Position numbers and translations under genes: made by a program
Notes under the pieces: model-generated
The model's database searches: none
What the model was told of the DNA's origin: nothing
Seen by the model: the letters and a program-made list of their open reading frames with translations, nothing else
Part shown: piece after piece, positions 13,740 through 24,733 of the stretch
How the letters are laid out: the number at the start of each line of letters is the position of its first letter
Numbering within the stretch: the stretch's first letter is position 1
Source of the DNA: Bugula neritina
Lineage: Eukaryota; Bryozoa; Gymnolaemata; Cheilostomatida; Bugulidae
Direction: 5' to 3'
Length of the DNA: 64,000 bases
Assembly: GCA_964035545.1 (NCBI GenBank)
Contig: OZ037765.1
Location: 32,611,004-32,675,003, forward strand

Positions 13740-16092
13740 CTAGCAGTATCAGTTTAACCTCGCATAAAATTATGACTTTATATGCATGTTTAACAAATTG
13801 TCTAGATTTAGGTTGTTTCCATGGTTACATACAGTAATACAGTCTAATGGGTGCAGCTAGAGTTACTCTAATATAATTAGGAAGATATTTTTTGCAGTGT
13901 TTTGAAATCAAAGGTTGAAACTTGGCTATTAAGCTGAAAAAGTAAAAAATGCTTTATATTTGTTTATATATGTAAAAACGGAGACTGAATAAAAAACAAA
14001 AACTGGAAAAATTCATAGTAGATTGAAGCTGGCCCTTTCACTCTTTCATAGTTCATGTAAACGCAGCAATTAAATCTCAACACAGTCATTGATGATGTCA
14101 TGAAGGTCATAGGCCAAAGTCCCTCTTGTACTTTTTCAATGCCCAGCAGTGCTTTTGAAGCAAAAATTCACTAACATCTAATAATTTGGAAAAAATCATG
14201 ATAGTAAGCGTGAGTTTGGTTTTGTAACTAAGTTGGATGGATGCTTCACTCTCCTTTCCTCTTTATTAAATAGCAGCAAACTTTCAGTAAGCTGTCCAAT
14301 GATGTACAGCTAGGAAGGTAAAAATTATTTCTGAAAGCATTTGTTTCATTTTTTCACTCATTATTAACCTCTAATAATTTCTAAATTAGCATAAATTACT
14401 TTTCAAGTGTTTCTAGAAAGTAAATTGAAGCCTAAATTGCTATTATATAGCTATTAAAGAGCTAAAACAGCAAAAACAGTAGAAACACCTTGCCATTACC
14501 TACGGTCAGTTTGAGTAGCTGCACCAACCATATGCAGCAATACAAGTGGGAGTGATAATTAAGTGCAGCGCAGTAGTAATTGTTATGTTATTAAATTTAT
14601 TATTTATTAATTTGGTGGTAATTGATAACTATGCTAATTTTGACCTAACTCTGATGATCTAAAATCCAACAGTTTGGCTTTTGGGTGTACCTAGCTAATG
14701 CACCATGTAGCAATGTCTACAATTCATTATATTTCTACGTGTACGGTAATAACTGCATGTGATATAAATGACTGGAACCAAAAATATGGTTCTAGAATGT
14801 TCTATTTATGAGTTGGCAAAGTTTTGAATCTAAAAGTAACAATTAATTCATAAAACTACCAAAAAACAAACGCTTTAGTATATTAGTGTTGTTTTTTATT
14901 ACTTCCAGATTCTTACAAATAAATACAGCATGAAAAGTTGTCCACCTAAAATTGAATTCAATTGTGTATAAATCCCAAATCAATAATAGGAAACATAGCT
15001 TATAGACTGAGTGAAACCGTTGCAATAACTTAGTCTCAAGTAAAATTGCTACAGGTACAATTGACTTCTTCCGGTAAACATGGCAAACGTTGTCTTTTTA
15101 CAAGTCAGTTACTATTAAGGTAGCATATGCAACAGGGCTTTTGCTGCAGCTTTCTTTAGAAAATTTACCAAGTTGTATCAACATTGTTACAGAATTCTAA
15201 TTAGTTAGACAAAAAGCTGAAAAGGAATTTCTAAGGTAGAATTGGTTTTAGTATCAAAATAAAAGTAGAATTTATCAAGAAAGATGCTGTCCACCTCAAT
15301 CTAAGAATAATCAGTTGGGTTGATTGACAGGAGCAAAGTAATAAATTAGTATTCTGATTTTATAATTAGTCATATTAGCATAACTTACAGACTATTAGAA
15401 TAAATAATTATGATGAAAACCAACTGCTAGGTGAACCCTAGTTTTACAAATCCTGGCAATTAACCTTTATGCTATTTAAAGCACAGAATTTTATAATATT
15501 TAGTGAAAACTGATACAATTAGCTATTTTCAATATATTATAGTATGTTATGCATATATATTTATGTATTTAATTCAAGTTATATGCAATATGTTGTCCTA
15601 ATTTAGTTTATTAAACTTTAGTGATTTTACAACATATAATTTGCAGCCGAAAATCTTAAAATCCACTAGACTTATAAACAACTATTATTAAAATAATAAT
15701 AATTAATTGTTGAGGAATATTAAAATAATTAAACTCTCATAAATTCTATAACAAGGGCATTGATCATTTCTAAACATTGACTGACACGCAAGATGTGTAA
15801 AAAGATAACTCAATTTAAGAAATTGTGTGGTTTATGCACATTTCTTATAATTTTAAATCGCTGAGTTGGTAGAGTTGGGTGTGAACTTATGGTAATACAG
15901 TGTTTGGTGTTGACCAAAATTTATACATGCCTATGAAAATACTCTGACAGTAATTTTAATGATCTTAGCTACTGCCTACTAGAGTAAAGCACAGGGCAAC
16001 CCTATAAATAATGCATGACACGTAAAATGACACAGTCAAAGCTGGAATTTCGCTAAAGCTGGTGTGGCCTGCTCGAGGGTTAAGAAGCTAAC

Positions 16093-16165
16093 ATAGTTGC
16101 TACTAATTTGACTTGCAAAATCAAGAGTTTCATGCGCCCATCTCTGTGCCAGTTCTTCACATCTA
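16093..16165 (-). CDS. candidate internal exon of an unrecognised leftward gene
   Basis: Between a possible acceptor (AATTAG) and a possible donor (GTTAGC) the minus strand reads RCEELAQRWAHETLDFASQI and onward. The frame stays open to 16036 if the donor is not used. GTTAG-type donors are used repeatedly in the firm gene models of this window. A second frame here is also open, so the coding call is weak. Confidence 0.25.
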
Positions 16166-16334
16166 CTAATTTAGACTTAAAGTAGATGCGAAAATAATTA
16201 TAGCTACGATAATGGCAAATTACTTTCTAATGCAATAGATTACGCAATAAATTAGTAATTTTTGAAATAATTTACATGCAAAACTGCAATTATAACTATG
16301 CTTGCGATGGCAAGCTGATCAATAAGACCCTGCT

Positions 16335-16409
16335 ATGCAAATATAACTAGGTCTACAGTTCAGCTTTGTTCAAAATTGAGAAAAAACTCCTCCGCACAGG
16401 TATAAAAAG
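16335..16409 (+). promoter_or_regulatory. orphan promoter-like octamer plus TATA box
   Basis: ATGCAAAT (16335-16342) is followed 66 bp later by TATAAAAAG (16401-16409). Octamer-like and TATA-like boxes also precede array genes. No signal-peptide exon follows: the next ATG frame is 18 codons and not secretory-like. It could be a relic of a lost array gene or chance. Confidence 0.2.
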
Positions 16410-18791
16410 GCCTAATCACCCCAATTTATTACAAAAGTGCAAAACAAAATGCTTTTTAATATAATGTGTTGGTGCAATTTTTATACAATTTTATTGCATG
16501 AATAATCAGCAACAATTATTATTTTAATCTAGTTGAAGAGTATAAGCCAAGCAGAGATAAATAACCAGACAACAACTTTCTAAAAGTAATTAATTTAGCC
16601 CAGGTAAAAGTTAATTATTTTTGTTTGACCCCTGCTCAAGTATAATATAAAGTCAAATGAGTATGTAGAAAGTAAAAACTTTCATATTGTTCCAATGCAA
16701 AATGCGTGTAATTTTTGAAACAGTTGATTTAAAATGATAACATAGAATTGATCAGTGCTGAGAGCTCAAAGGTGCATAAATTAATTGGTAATATAGCCAC
16801 ATAATAGTATTATTAGAATCATAAGGCAATACTACATTAGTATAAATGTTTGTATGACAAGTAGCCCAAGATATCTAAAAATAGCTACAACTATAATTAT
16901 ATTTACAAATCTACCTTTATAATGCAAGTATAAACAATCATAGTATTTTACATAATTGTGTTGTTAGTTACCATAGCAACTGAATATTATTTATAAGCAA
17001 TTAATAGACTAAACTAGCCTATCTAAATGCACTAAATCCTTCATTAATGTTTAGAACATATAAGAATGGGAGTTTATTGGACAAAATTAATGACTCAGTC
17101 CTCATCTAAACAACAAAAGGTAATGTAATCAGTTACTAAAATACAACAGTTAGTGCAAATACAAGGTGTATTAGCAACAAAGACCCAACGCCCAAGACAT
17201 AGATCTTAATCTAACATGACAATTACACAATATGGCACACCTAACATCACCACAGCTTCCCTTTAACTAGTTTGGTAACAGGTTCCGATCACTCTGTAGG
17301 AAAAGGAGTGGCTATGAAATGCATAAGTGTGAAATACTAAAAGCCAAGTTTTTTAGAACAAACCAGAAACACCGCCATCTTGATGATGACTAATGGCTGC
17401 CAGAGTCATGCTGACAAAACGCTGACTTGTTAACTAGTCTACTGGACGTGCACGCAATGAGTTCCGCCTGCCTCCATGTTTAAAATTAGAAAGCACAGCC
17501 AGCACAAAATTGACCGCACATATCCCTCATCCATGTTGTTTACAGTGCAATCCTTTTAAGAGCCCGTATTTCTGGCTTTATTTAGCATGTCAATAATAAT
17601 TAATTTCTACTTCAAATCTACTGTGTAGTTAGTTGATTTCAGCTTATGACTACTGCACGAATCATTTTCAAAATTGCCAAACAGCAGGAAAAATAGCAAC
17701 AGCCTGCGACCCTTATCTCACCAAAAATTGCATATTTGCTGCAGTTACTTTGATATATAAACTCAATAACCAGTTGTTGAAATTAAAGCAAGAGAAATGT
17801 AATAGCTGATGAGATTTATAAATAAAAAAGTTAAACCATAATTTGAAGAAGTGATAAATGTTTTTAATTCAGTTTTGTAACTGGTGTAAGCCTATAAAAT
17901 ATAATTTATAGGTTTAGTATTTATATGCTATGTAACAGACACACAGACAGACACTATACTATAACAAGAAGGCAGCAATGGAAAGCCACTATTTACAAAA
18001 TTAGCAAGACACAGAAGAGCAACATATTATTTTCAAAAAGCTCTTTGAGAAAAAAAGCTTTCAACAAAAAATTACAAAAATCTCACTAATAAAACATTTT
18101 AGTTTTTACTAGAATTCATTTTTGTTACATTCTAACCAGAAAAGTATCCATGGATGTTCATAGCTTGACTTTGTTGACGTGCTGCACTTTTCATCTCAAT
18201 GCTTCAGTTTGTTGGCTATACATAGCATAAGCTGTTATATTAAATTATGTAGACAAAGAATAGTTAAAAACTGTTTGTATATTTTTAAGATTATTGTTAT
18301 CAGATGTGCGTATCTATACAAATTATTACTTGCTATAGAGACAACTATATTACTCTATTGACACTGTTGAATACTTTGTGGGTATGTAGATTTTATGTTT
18401 TACTGTTATTTTTAAGTCTAAATATCTGCTGTTTGTAAGCCCTCATCTGCTCATTATTTTAGTGTCAGTGTTATTGTTGAACTGGCTGCCTGTTATCATG
18501 GAAACAGTAGATGCTGGTACACAAACAGCTGGGTGTTTGTTGGAACATGGGAGTCAGAGATTCTATGTTCATGAAAAAAACATGAAGTTTAAACTCATTT
18601 TCTTAGAATAAAGTTTTCCTACTTACTGTGCCTTTGTTTCCATTCTATGCTGGTCATTTATTTAGCCCAGCACACAATCTATTAATCTTAACATCAGCAT
18701 AATTAGTACCATTTAGTAACAGCTAAATCATTTCTGGGGCAGTGACAGTTTACATGTCATTAGATAGCAACATATAATTTAGGGAAATAAT

Positions 18792-18892
18792 TTACCAACC
18801 ACCCTGAGCCTTAGAAACTGGCTGAACAGTTTGAGTGGTTTCCCAGCCTTTACTAGTAGCATAATACAGGTGGAACCAAGGCTTGGGTGTTT
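18792..18892 (-). CDS. candidate exon of an unrecognised leftward gene
   Basis: Downstream of a plausible acceptor (pyrimidine-rich, ending TTTAAAG) the minus strand reads TPKPWFHLYYATSKGWETTQ and on to KAQGGW before a TAA. A donor-like GTAAAT overlaps the stop, so the exon could also be internal. The sequence looks protein-like, but I cannot name the family. Confidence 0.3.
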
Positions 18893-19486
18893 CTTTAAAC
18901 TAGTAAAAATAATGCAAATGAGAAATTACATCATATCTTAGGTGGAATATACACAAAGAACCCCATTATGATTCATTATCAGAAAAACTATTACTGCTCT
19001 TGTTGGGTAAAGTCTATCGATTAAAATTATTCAGAGAGATTAAGTAATGCAGTATTTGTGTTTATTTTTATTTTAAAGCAATTCCAGAAATTTTTTTATA
19101 ACGATTATTAAAGAATAAAACATAAATATGTAATTTGTAAAATAATCAAGTAAAGTAACAAGTAAATGATTTTTAATTTCCCATTTTTTTGTGTTTAAAT
19201 TTCTATAGCACCATTATAGAATGTACTAAAGTTGAACTAGTTTTTGCTGTGTTATTGTTTATATTTGATTGACCATGTTACCAGAAAACAGCCTCTTGAT
19301 GAGTGGGCAGATGTAAAACAAAAAACCAATTAGTACACTAATTTATACAATGATACTGGGTAATTACATCTTGCGACCCATGCAGTTACTACTTAGCTCT
19401 AGGTGTGTCACGCATACATCATACTAGAGTATACACTGTGGCATAGGAGCACCTCCCCAGTACGTCAGATAATGTTTATAGTTGCC

Positions 19487-19517
19487 AACACCCATCTATG
19501 AGTAAAGGAAATAAAAG
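19487..19517 (+). promoter_or_regulatory. candidate core promoter of array gene 3
   Basis: AATAAAAG (19510-19517) begins exactly 61 bp before the ATG, the same spacing as in array genes 4 and 5. An ACACCCA word lies about 20 bp further upstream; related CACCCA/CACACCCA words precede genes 4 and 5. Confidence 0.55.
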
Positions 19518-19530
19518 AGGAAGCACATAT

Positions 19531-19559
19531 CCAGGTCAAACAGACACTGCTTGACCTGG
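19531..19559. promoter_or_regulatory. inverted repeat of AGGTCA half-sites in the 5' leader
   Basis: CCAGGTCAA and TTGACCTGG form a perfect 9-bp inverted repeat with an 11-bp spacer, just before the ATG of array gene 3. AGGTCA is the nuclear-receptor half-site. It could equally form an RNA hairpin in the leader. Confidence 0.4.
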
Positions 19560-19570
19560 TGCGAAACAAC

Positions 19571-22500
19571 ATGAACATTCTAGTTGTTGCTCTGACTTGC
19601 TTTGTAGCACTGGCTGCTGCCGCACCTACGAGTTTGCTGCCGGCTTGTGATACCTACGGAGGTAAATGTAGCCTCAGTACCAGAGCTACCAGCAGGGGGC
19701 TGCCTCCACCACTAGTGCCCCTAGAAGGTGAGTAAATAAATAGCCAACTAGAGTTGTTTTATTTATCAGCATTTTATATATTTTTACTGTTTCACTTTAT
19801 TAATTTATTTTTTTTAATGCTTATATCACTCATAAAAATTAAAAGAATTCAATCTTGAGTCAATCTTTGCAAAACATTTTTAAAAATTTAGGTAAGTTTA
19901 TTTGAACAAAGATGTTTTTTACAATTAGCATTGCTTTACTTTTTAGAACAATTATCTTACAACCATTTTACTGTGTGTGAGCATGATCTACAGAATTATA
20001 CATTACTTACATAATTTCTTTTCAGAAAAGCATAAAATATACTTAAAAATGTAACATTTTATTACTTTTTATGCTATCTAGAACTAAAATATAAATGTTA
20101 ATTTCAGCTTTTTACTTACAAGTACATTTTAATTTCATAAACCTTTTGCAATTTAAATAAAAATATATTGAGGAATAGTAACAGTTTTTTAACAAGCTAA
20201 TAAAATGTGGTAACATATTATTTTCTATAAAATTCTAATATATAAAATAAGTCAAGTAACAGTATTACAATTTCCACATTACGGCATGTTTGTTTGCTAT
20301 AATTTTGTTTAAAATCTGCCTTTCTTACTTCCATATATCAGCAAAGCCTGTTACACAATACTAAAAAGTTTTGCAGCAAACAAATTTGCAAGAAGTAAAA
20401 AACTTTTAATACTTTTAAGCTGATGACTCGGCAAGTAAAGAAGCAGACGTCAGTGCAGATGATGACAGCAAACAAGATAAACTAGACAGTGCAGATGCTA
20501 GCACTGGCGACAGCACTGGGGACAGCCAAGCAGAAGACGGTGCTGATGATGGAAGTCAGGGCTCTGAAGCTGATGATAGTAAAAACAACAGCAATGAAGA
20601 TAAGAGTGAAGGAGACGATGATAAAGACAGTGGAATTGGCGGCAGCAATGAGCATGGAGCAGACGATGGTGACAGCAAGGAGGATAGCAAAGGTCATAGT
20701 GGTGCAGATGATAGTTATGGTGACAGTGGTGAAGGTGACAGTTTTGGTGCTAGCAATGAACTAGGCAGCAAAGATACTGATGACGTAAGTGGCAGCAAAG
20801 ATACTGATGACGTAAGTGACAGCAAAGATACTGATGACGTAAGTGGCAGCAAAGATACTGATGATGTAAGTGGCAGCAAAGATACTGATGACGTAAACGA
20901 CAGCAAAGATATCGATGACGTGAGTGGCAGCAAAGATATTGATGACGTAAGTGGCAGCAAAGATATTGATGACACAAGCGACAGCAAAGACTTGGATGGC
21001 GAAGGGGGCAGCAACAGTGCAAGTAAAGAAGATGACGGTATTGCTGATTTTGTGGCTGCCAAAGAATACAATGGACACAGAGGTGAAAGTGCTGGCCATG
21101 GTGTTGTTAGAGGAAGCAGCAATGGCATTGGTGTTGATGATGATGTCATTGGTGTGCATGATGATGTCATTGGTGCTCATGACGCTGTTGCTGGAAATTC
21201 GAGAGAGGGTGGAGTTGAAAAAGGTCATGATGACATAGATGATGACAATGGGAGATTCGGTGAAGGAGCTGATGGTGTAGATAATCATGATGATGACTTG
21301 GCTATTCATGGTGAGTTCATCAATGATAACGATGACCTTGATGCTGGTGATGACAAGAACACTGCCGATACGAATGACGATGACGATGACCTACAACATA
21401 ACATTGTCAGCACTCATGGCCATGATGACAGTGCTGGAGACATCAATGATGGCAACAATGTCAGAGGTGAAAGCGCTTTCACTGTCAACGAAGACCATGC
21501 AATAGTCAAAGGCCATGATCGTGGCCAAGACAGGAACAGCCACATTCGAGGGCAAATCATCAAAAGCACCAGCTCTAAAGCCTACGGGCAAGACTTTGCG
21601 AGTGATGTCAGTAATAGTGAGGACAAGAGTGCACGTAGCCAAGACCAGAGCGACGGAACCAGTAGCAGTATTCATCACAAGGGAAACAGTTACTACAATG
21701 GTGGAGGTCACGACAGTAGCAGTGGTTATGCAACAAGTGGCAGTGACAGCAAAGAAAGTGGCAGCAGCGAAGGTGCTAGTGATAGTGGTCATAGTGATAG
21801 CAGCAGTGAAAATGGAAATATGATCTACGGAGACTTGAGCAGTGACTCAAGCAGTGATAGTGGAGATGATAGCAGCAGTAGTGGCAGCAATAGTGGAAGT
21901 AGCGATAGTGACAGCAACAAGGGTGACAGCAACAATATTGACAGCCATGATGGCGACAGTAACAGCAAGGGTGACAGCAGCAATGATGGTGACAGCAAAA
22001 ACAAGGGTGCTAGTATCTATGGCGATAAAAGCAGCAATGAGGGTGACAGCAGTAATGGTGATGACAACAGCAATGATGGTGACAGCAGCAACGGAAGTGA
22101 TAGCAGCAGTGATGGTGACAGCCATGATGGTGACAGCAGCAATAAGGGTGACAGCAGCAGCAACGGTGACAACAGCCATGGTGGTGGTAGTGACAGCAAT
22201 GATGACGATAGTGCTGACAGCAATGAAGGTGACAGCAGTGAGGATGATGACAAGAAAAAAGGAGCTCAACACAAGCAAGGTAATTTTTTCAATTTAACAA
22301 TAATCTATTTAAAATTCTATATTGTCAAACATAATATATTTTAGTGTTTTAGCAGAGCATCGATTAATTTAAAATTAATAATTTTTTTTATTATTTTTAT
22401 GCAAATTATGCATTTGCAATTCAAATTTTAGACAAAGCTGTGAAAGGAATCAAGCAAGTATATGGCCTGTCGATGAATGATCCAACTCTGTCAAAGATCT

Positions 22501-22613
22501 TGGATGAGTCGGGAGTGGGCAACCTCCAGCACCTTTATGGGTCAGCCGGCAGCATTCCTACGGGACTTTGCTCTCTCCTAGTGACAACTGCTGTTGCTTT
22601 GTTTGTTTTATAG
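19571..22613 (+). CDS. secreted Asp/Ser/Gly-rich repeat protein (array gene 3)
   Basis: Three exons, 19571-19727, 20420-22279 and 22432-22613, with phase-1 introns, giving 732 residues. Residues 1-18 form a signal peptide; exon 1 then codes a small Cys pair in a CDTYGGKC context shared with array gene 5 (CDIYGGNC). Exon 2 codes about 620 residues of low-complexity acidic sequence: a nonapeptide array (GSKDTDDVS-like), a more mixed Asp/His/Gly part, then Ser/Asp/Gly/Asn repeats. The last exon codes a helical segment ending ILDESGVGNLQHLYGSAGS, then a hydrophobic tail, a likely GPI-anchor signal with a small-residue cleavage site near GSAGS. No catalytic domain is visible. Composition recalls acidic matrix proteins of mineralised tissues, but such composition arises repeatedly and the role is unknown. 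Confidence 0.85.
20764..20997 (+). repeat. 27-bp tandem repeat coding a nonapeptide
   Basis: About nine in-frame units code (G/D)SKD(T/I/L)DDVS variants. Adjacent units are almost identical at the DNA level (GGCAGCAAAGATACTGATGA core), which points to recent expansion or homogenisation. Confidence 0.9.
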
Positions 22614-22911
22614 TTGAGGTTATATCAGTTGTTTTGCTCGAGAGAAGCTGAAGATGTTATAGCTACATGTAATATCACAAGTTAATGTATACTTAGACTT
22701 TCATGTTAATTGCATGACAAATCTTTTGGCGTTTTTGTTGCGGATACTTATGTTCAGTTTGCCAAACAGCAAACTCTGGTGCATAATTCATTACTCCAAG
22801 TAGGTTCTTGTACTAAGTTTTTACCTTTTTTTCTGTTTTTACATTTTTTTTCAACTGCTTATACTTTTACTTGCACTTGTCATTACTGTATGCATAATGA
22901 TATTAATTTTA

Positions 22912-22917
22912 AATAAA
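22912..22917 (+). terminator. candidate polyadenylation signal of array gene 3
   Basis: An AATAAA lies about 300 bp after the stop codon. Use is inferred. Confidence 0.5.
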
Positions 22918-24630
22918 AAGGGAACATTTGTAGTTTATATATAATTTTACTAGTTTTATATGCTCATTATTTTCATGCAAATTTATCAAAGCAAAATAAA
23001 AATTATTTTGAAACCAGTACAGGTTATTAAAACTACCAGAAAAGCATTTAAAAATAGCTCATGGGTAGACAATTTCAGAAATGAACACAATTAACGTTAA
23101 AGTATCAAGAAATAAATTGATAACAACAAAACTGAAGTATTTCAGTTATTTACCCAAAGATAAAATAATTTGATAAACACTTCAATTTTAGGATATAGGT
23201 AAAGTTTTTTTTATGAATTTATCTATAAAGAAAGAGTAAATAGTATTCCGGTTAGACTAATATACAAGTCTCTAAACAGTAGGGCAACAGAGTGTTCTAG
23301 TTAGACTGTCATACAAGTCTATATAGGGGATACAGGGTATGCTGGGCGGTAACTTCACATCACTAGGCCGTGGCTGAGTTCTCTCTGGGTGTGACTTGTG
23401 AGTCATATTGAGCTGCCAGAATATTCTTAAATACAGTATAATATATGCTGCATTATATGAATAGTAAATAACTTAAACAGACAGTGTGGAATTCGCGTTG
23501 TTTGAAAGTATAGAATATATTCATTCAGCTAATTATATATTCAACTTGTATCTATAGATTTAAAAACATTTGCATGTTGTACTCCTATAGCAGAAGTTGT
23601 ATTAGTAATCGACAATTTGTAGTAGCACCCACAATAAAATATTTTAAATCAAATACATGTATTTGCAACACAAGTACAATGGGCAAATTTGAGATATTAT
23701 CGTCTCATGAAAAATTTTATTTTTCTTCAGTCTACATAAATGTGTTTCAAGTAATCACAAAATATTATGGTTAACAGGTTCTAATAGTACAGGTAGAAGT
23801 ATCAGTTGAAAGAATCGCTTTCTATAATTAATATTTCATGAATGAACTTTTTATTACATAGTTACAAGGTATTGATGTGGCCATACATGATTCAAACTAC
23901 AAAACCTACTTTGTTACCATGGTTACTAACTGCAATGAGCAAACTTGTTATATAACATAATATGTATACTGTTACAAATTAATATTTAGGTACTTATGTA
24001 CCTGTCATGACATATCATATTAATTATTATTCTATTGTAATATTATATTGTATTATTTGTTAAAGTGCTTAGCCCATGAAATATTAGTTTTATTAGAAAT
24101 CAATTCTCAAGAGCTCTCTTGCACTAAAAATGTTTTAGAAATTGCAGCAATAAACATGAGTCATATGCACACTGATAAAAATGAATATCAATGAAAATTT
24201 ATTTCATTAATAATTATTTCTGTAAAAAGGCAGTTTAATGTAATGCACCCAACTACATTGTCTTGTCTATTCCACTACTTTGAACAAATAATTATAACTT
24301 TTTAGCTATTGATTATAACGTAATGTAAGTTGCATCATCTCCACATGTTAATGGTGAAGCCAAAAGTGTGGCTACAAAATCTGGCATTTTTTACAATGTT
24401 TAAAAATAGAAATCTAAAGGAGCCAATCAAACAAGACTTTTGACTATTCATCAAAAGAATTAAAAAATTTAGCATCTTCTTGACATAATAAATGACAGTA
24501 CTTAACCCAAAGGAAATGTTGAAGAATAATAATAGTATGTTTGGGGCCCAAAATTTGGGCACGTTTCCAAATGGTACAGGCTCACTTGCACACAGCGCAC
24601 TTGTACCAACTGTATATTAATATGCAAAAC
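22918..24630. other. intergenic DNA between array genes 3 and 4
   Basis: No gene was recognised. A short direct duplication around 23245-23330 repeats the words GGTTAGACT/AGTTAGACT and ATACAAGTCT. The rest is AT-rich single-copy-looking sequence. Confidence 0.5.
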
Positions 24631-24680
24631 ATTAGCATATCAAGATCACACCCAACAATGAGAAACTCGTGTGATAAAAG
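24631..24680 (+). promoter_or_regulatory. candidate core promoter of array gene 4
   Basis: ATTAGCATAT (24631-24640), a CACACCCA word, and GATAAAAG (24673-24680) occur in that order. The TATA-like box begins exactly 61 bp before the ATG. The same series occurs before array gene 5. Confidence 0.6.
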
Positions 24681-24733
24681 CATCCAATTGATGCCAAGAC
24701 CTTTAGACTGGCTTTCGACTTTCAACTGTCAAC

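Larger units (their letters stand above)
10497..19486. other. 9-kb AT-rich gap between array genes 2 and 3
   Basis: This is the longest interval without a firm gene. It holds an imperfect palindrome (13439-13470), an orphan octamer/TATA pair (16335-16409), an X-box-like motif (16967-16980), and three weak minus-strand candidate exons (13541-13739, 16093-16165, 18792-18892). Array genes elsewhere sit 2-4 kb apart, so a lost array member here is possible but unproven. Confidence 0.5.

Noticed and set aside
18498-18611. Short plus-strand frame starting METVDAGTQTAG
   Set aside because: Only 37 codons, with no splice partner, signal peptide or family resemblance.
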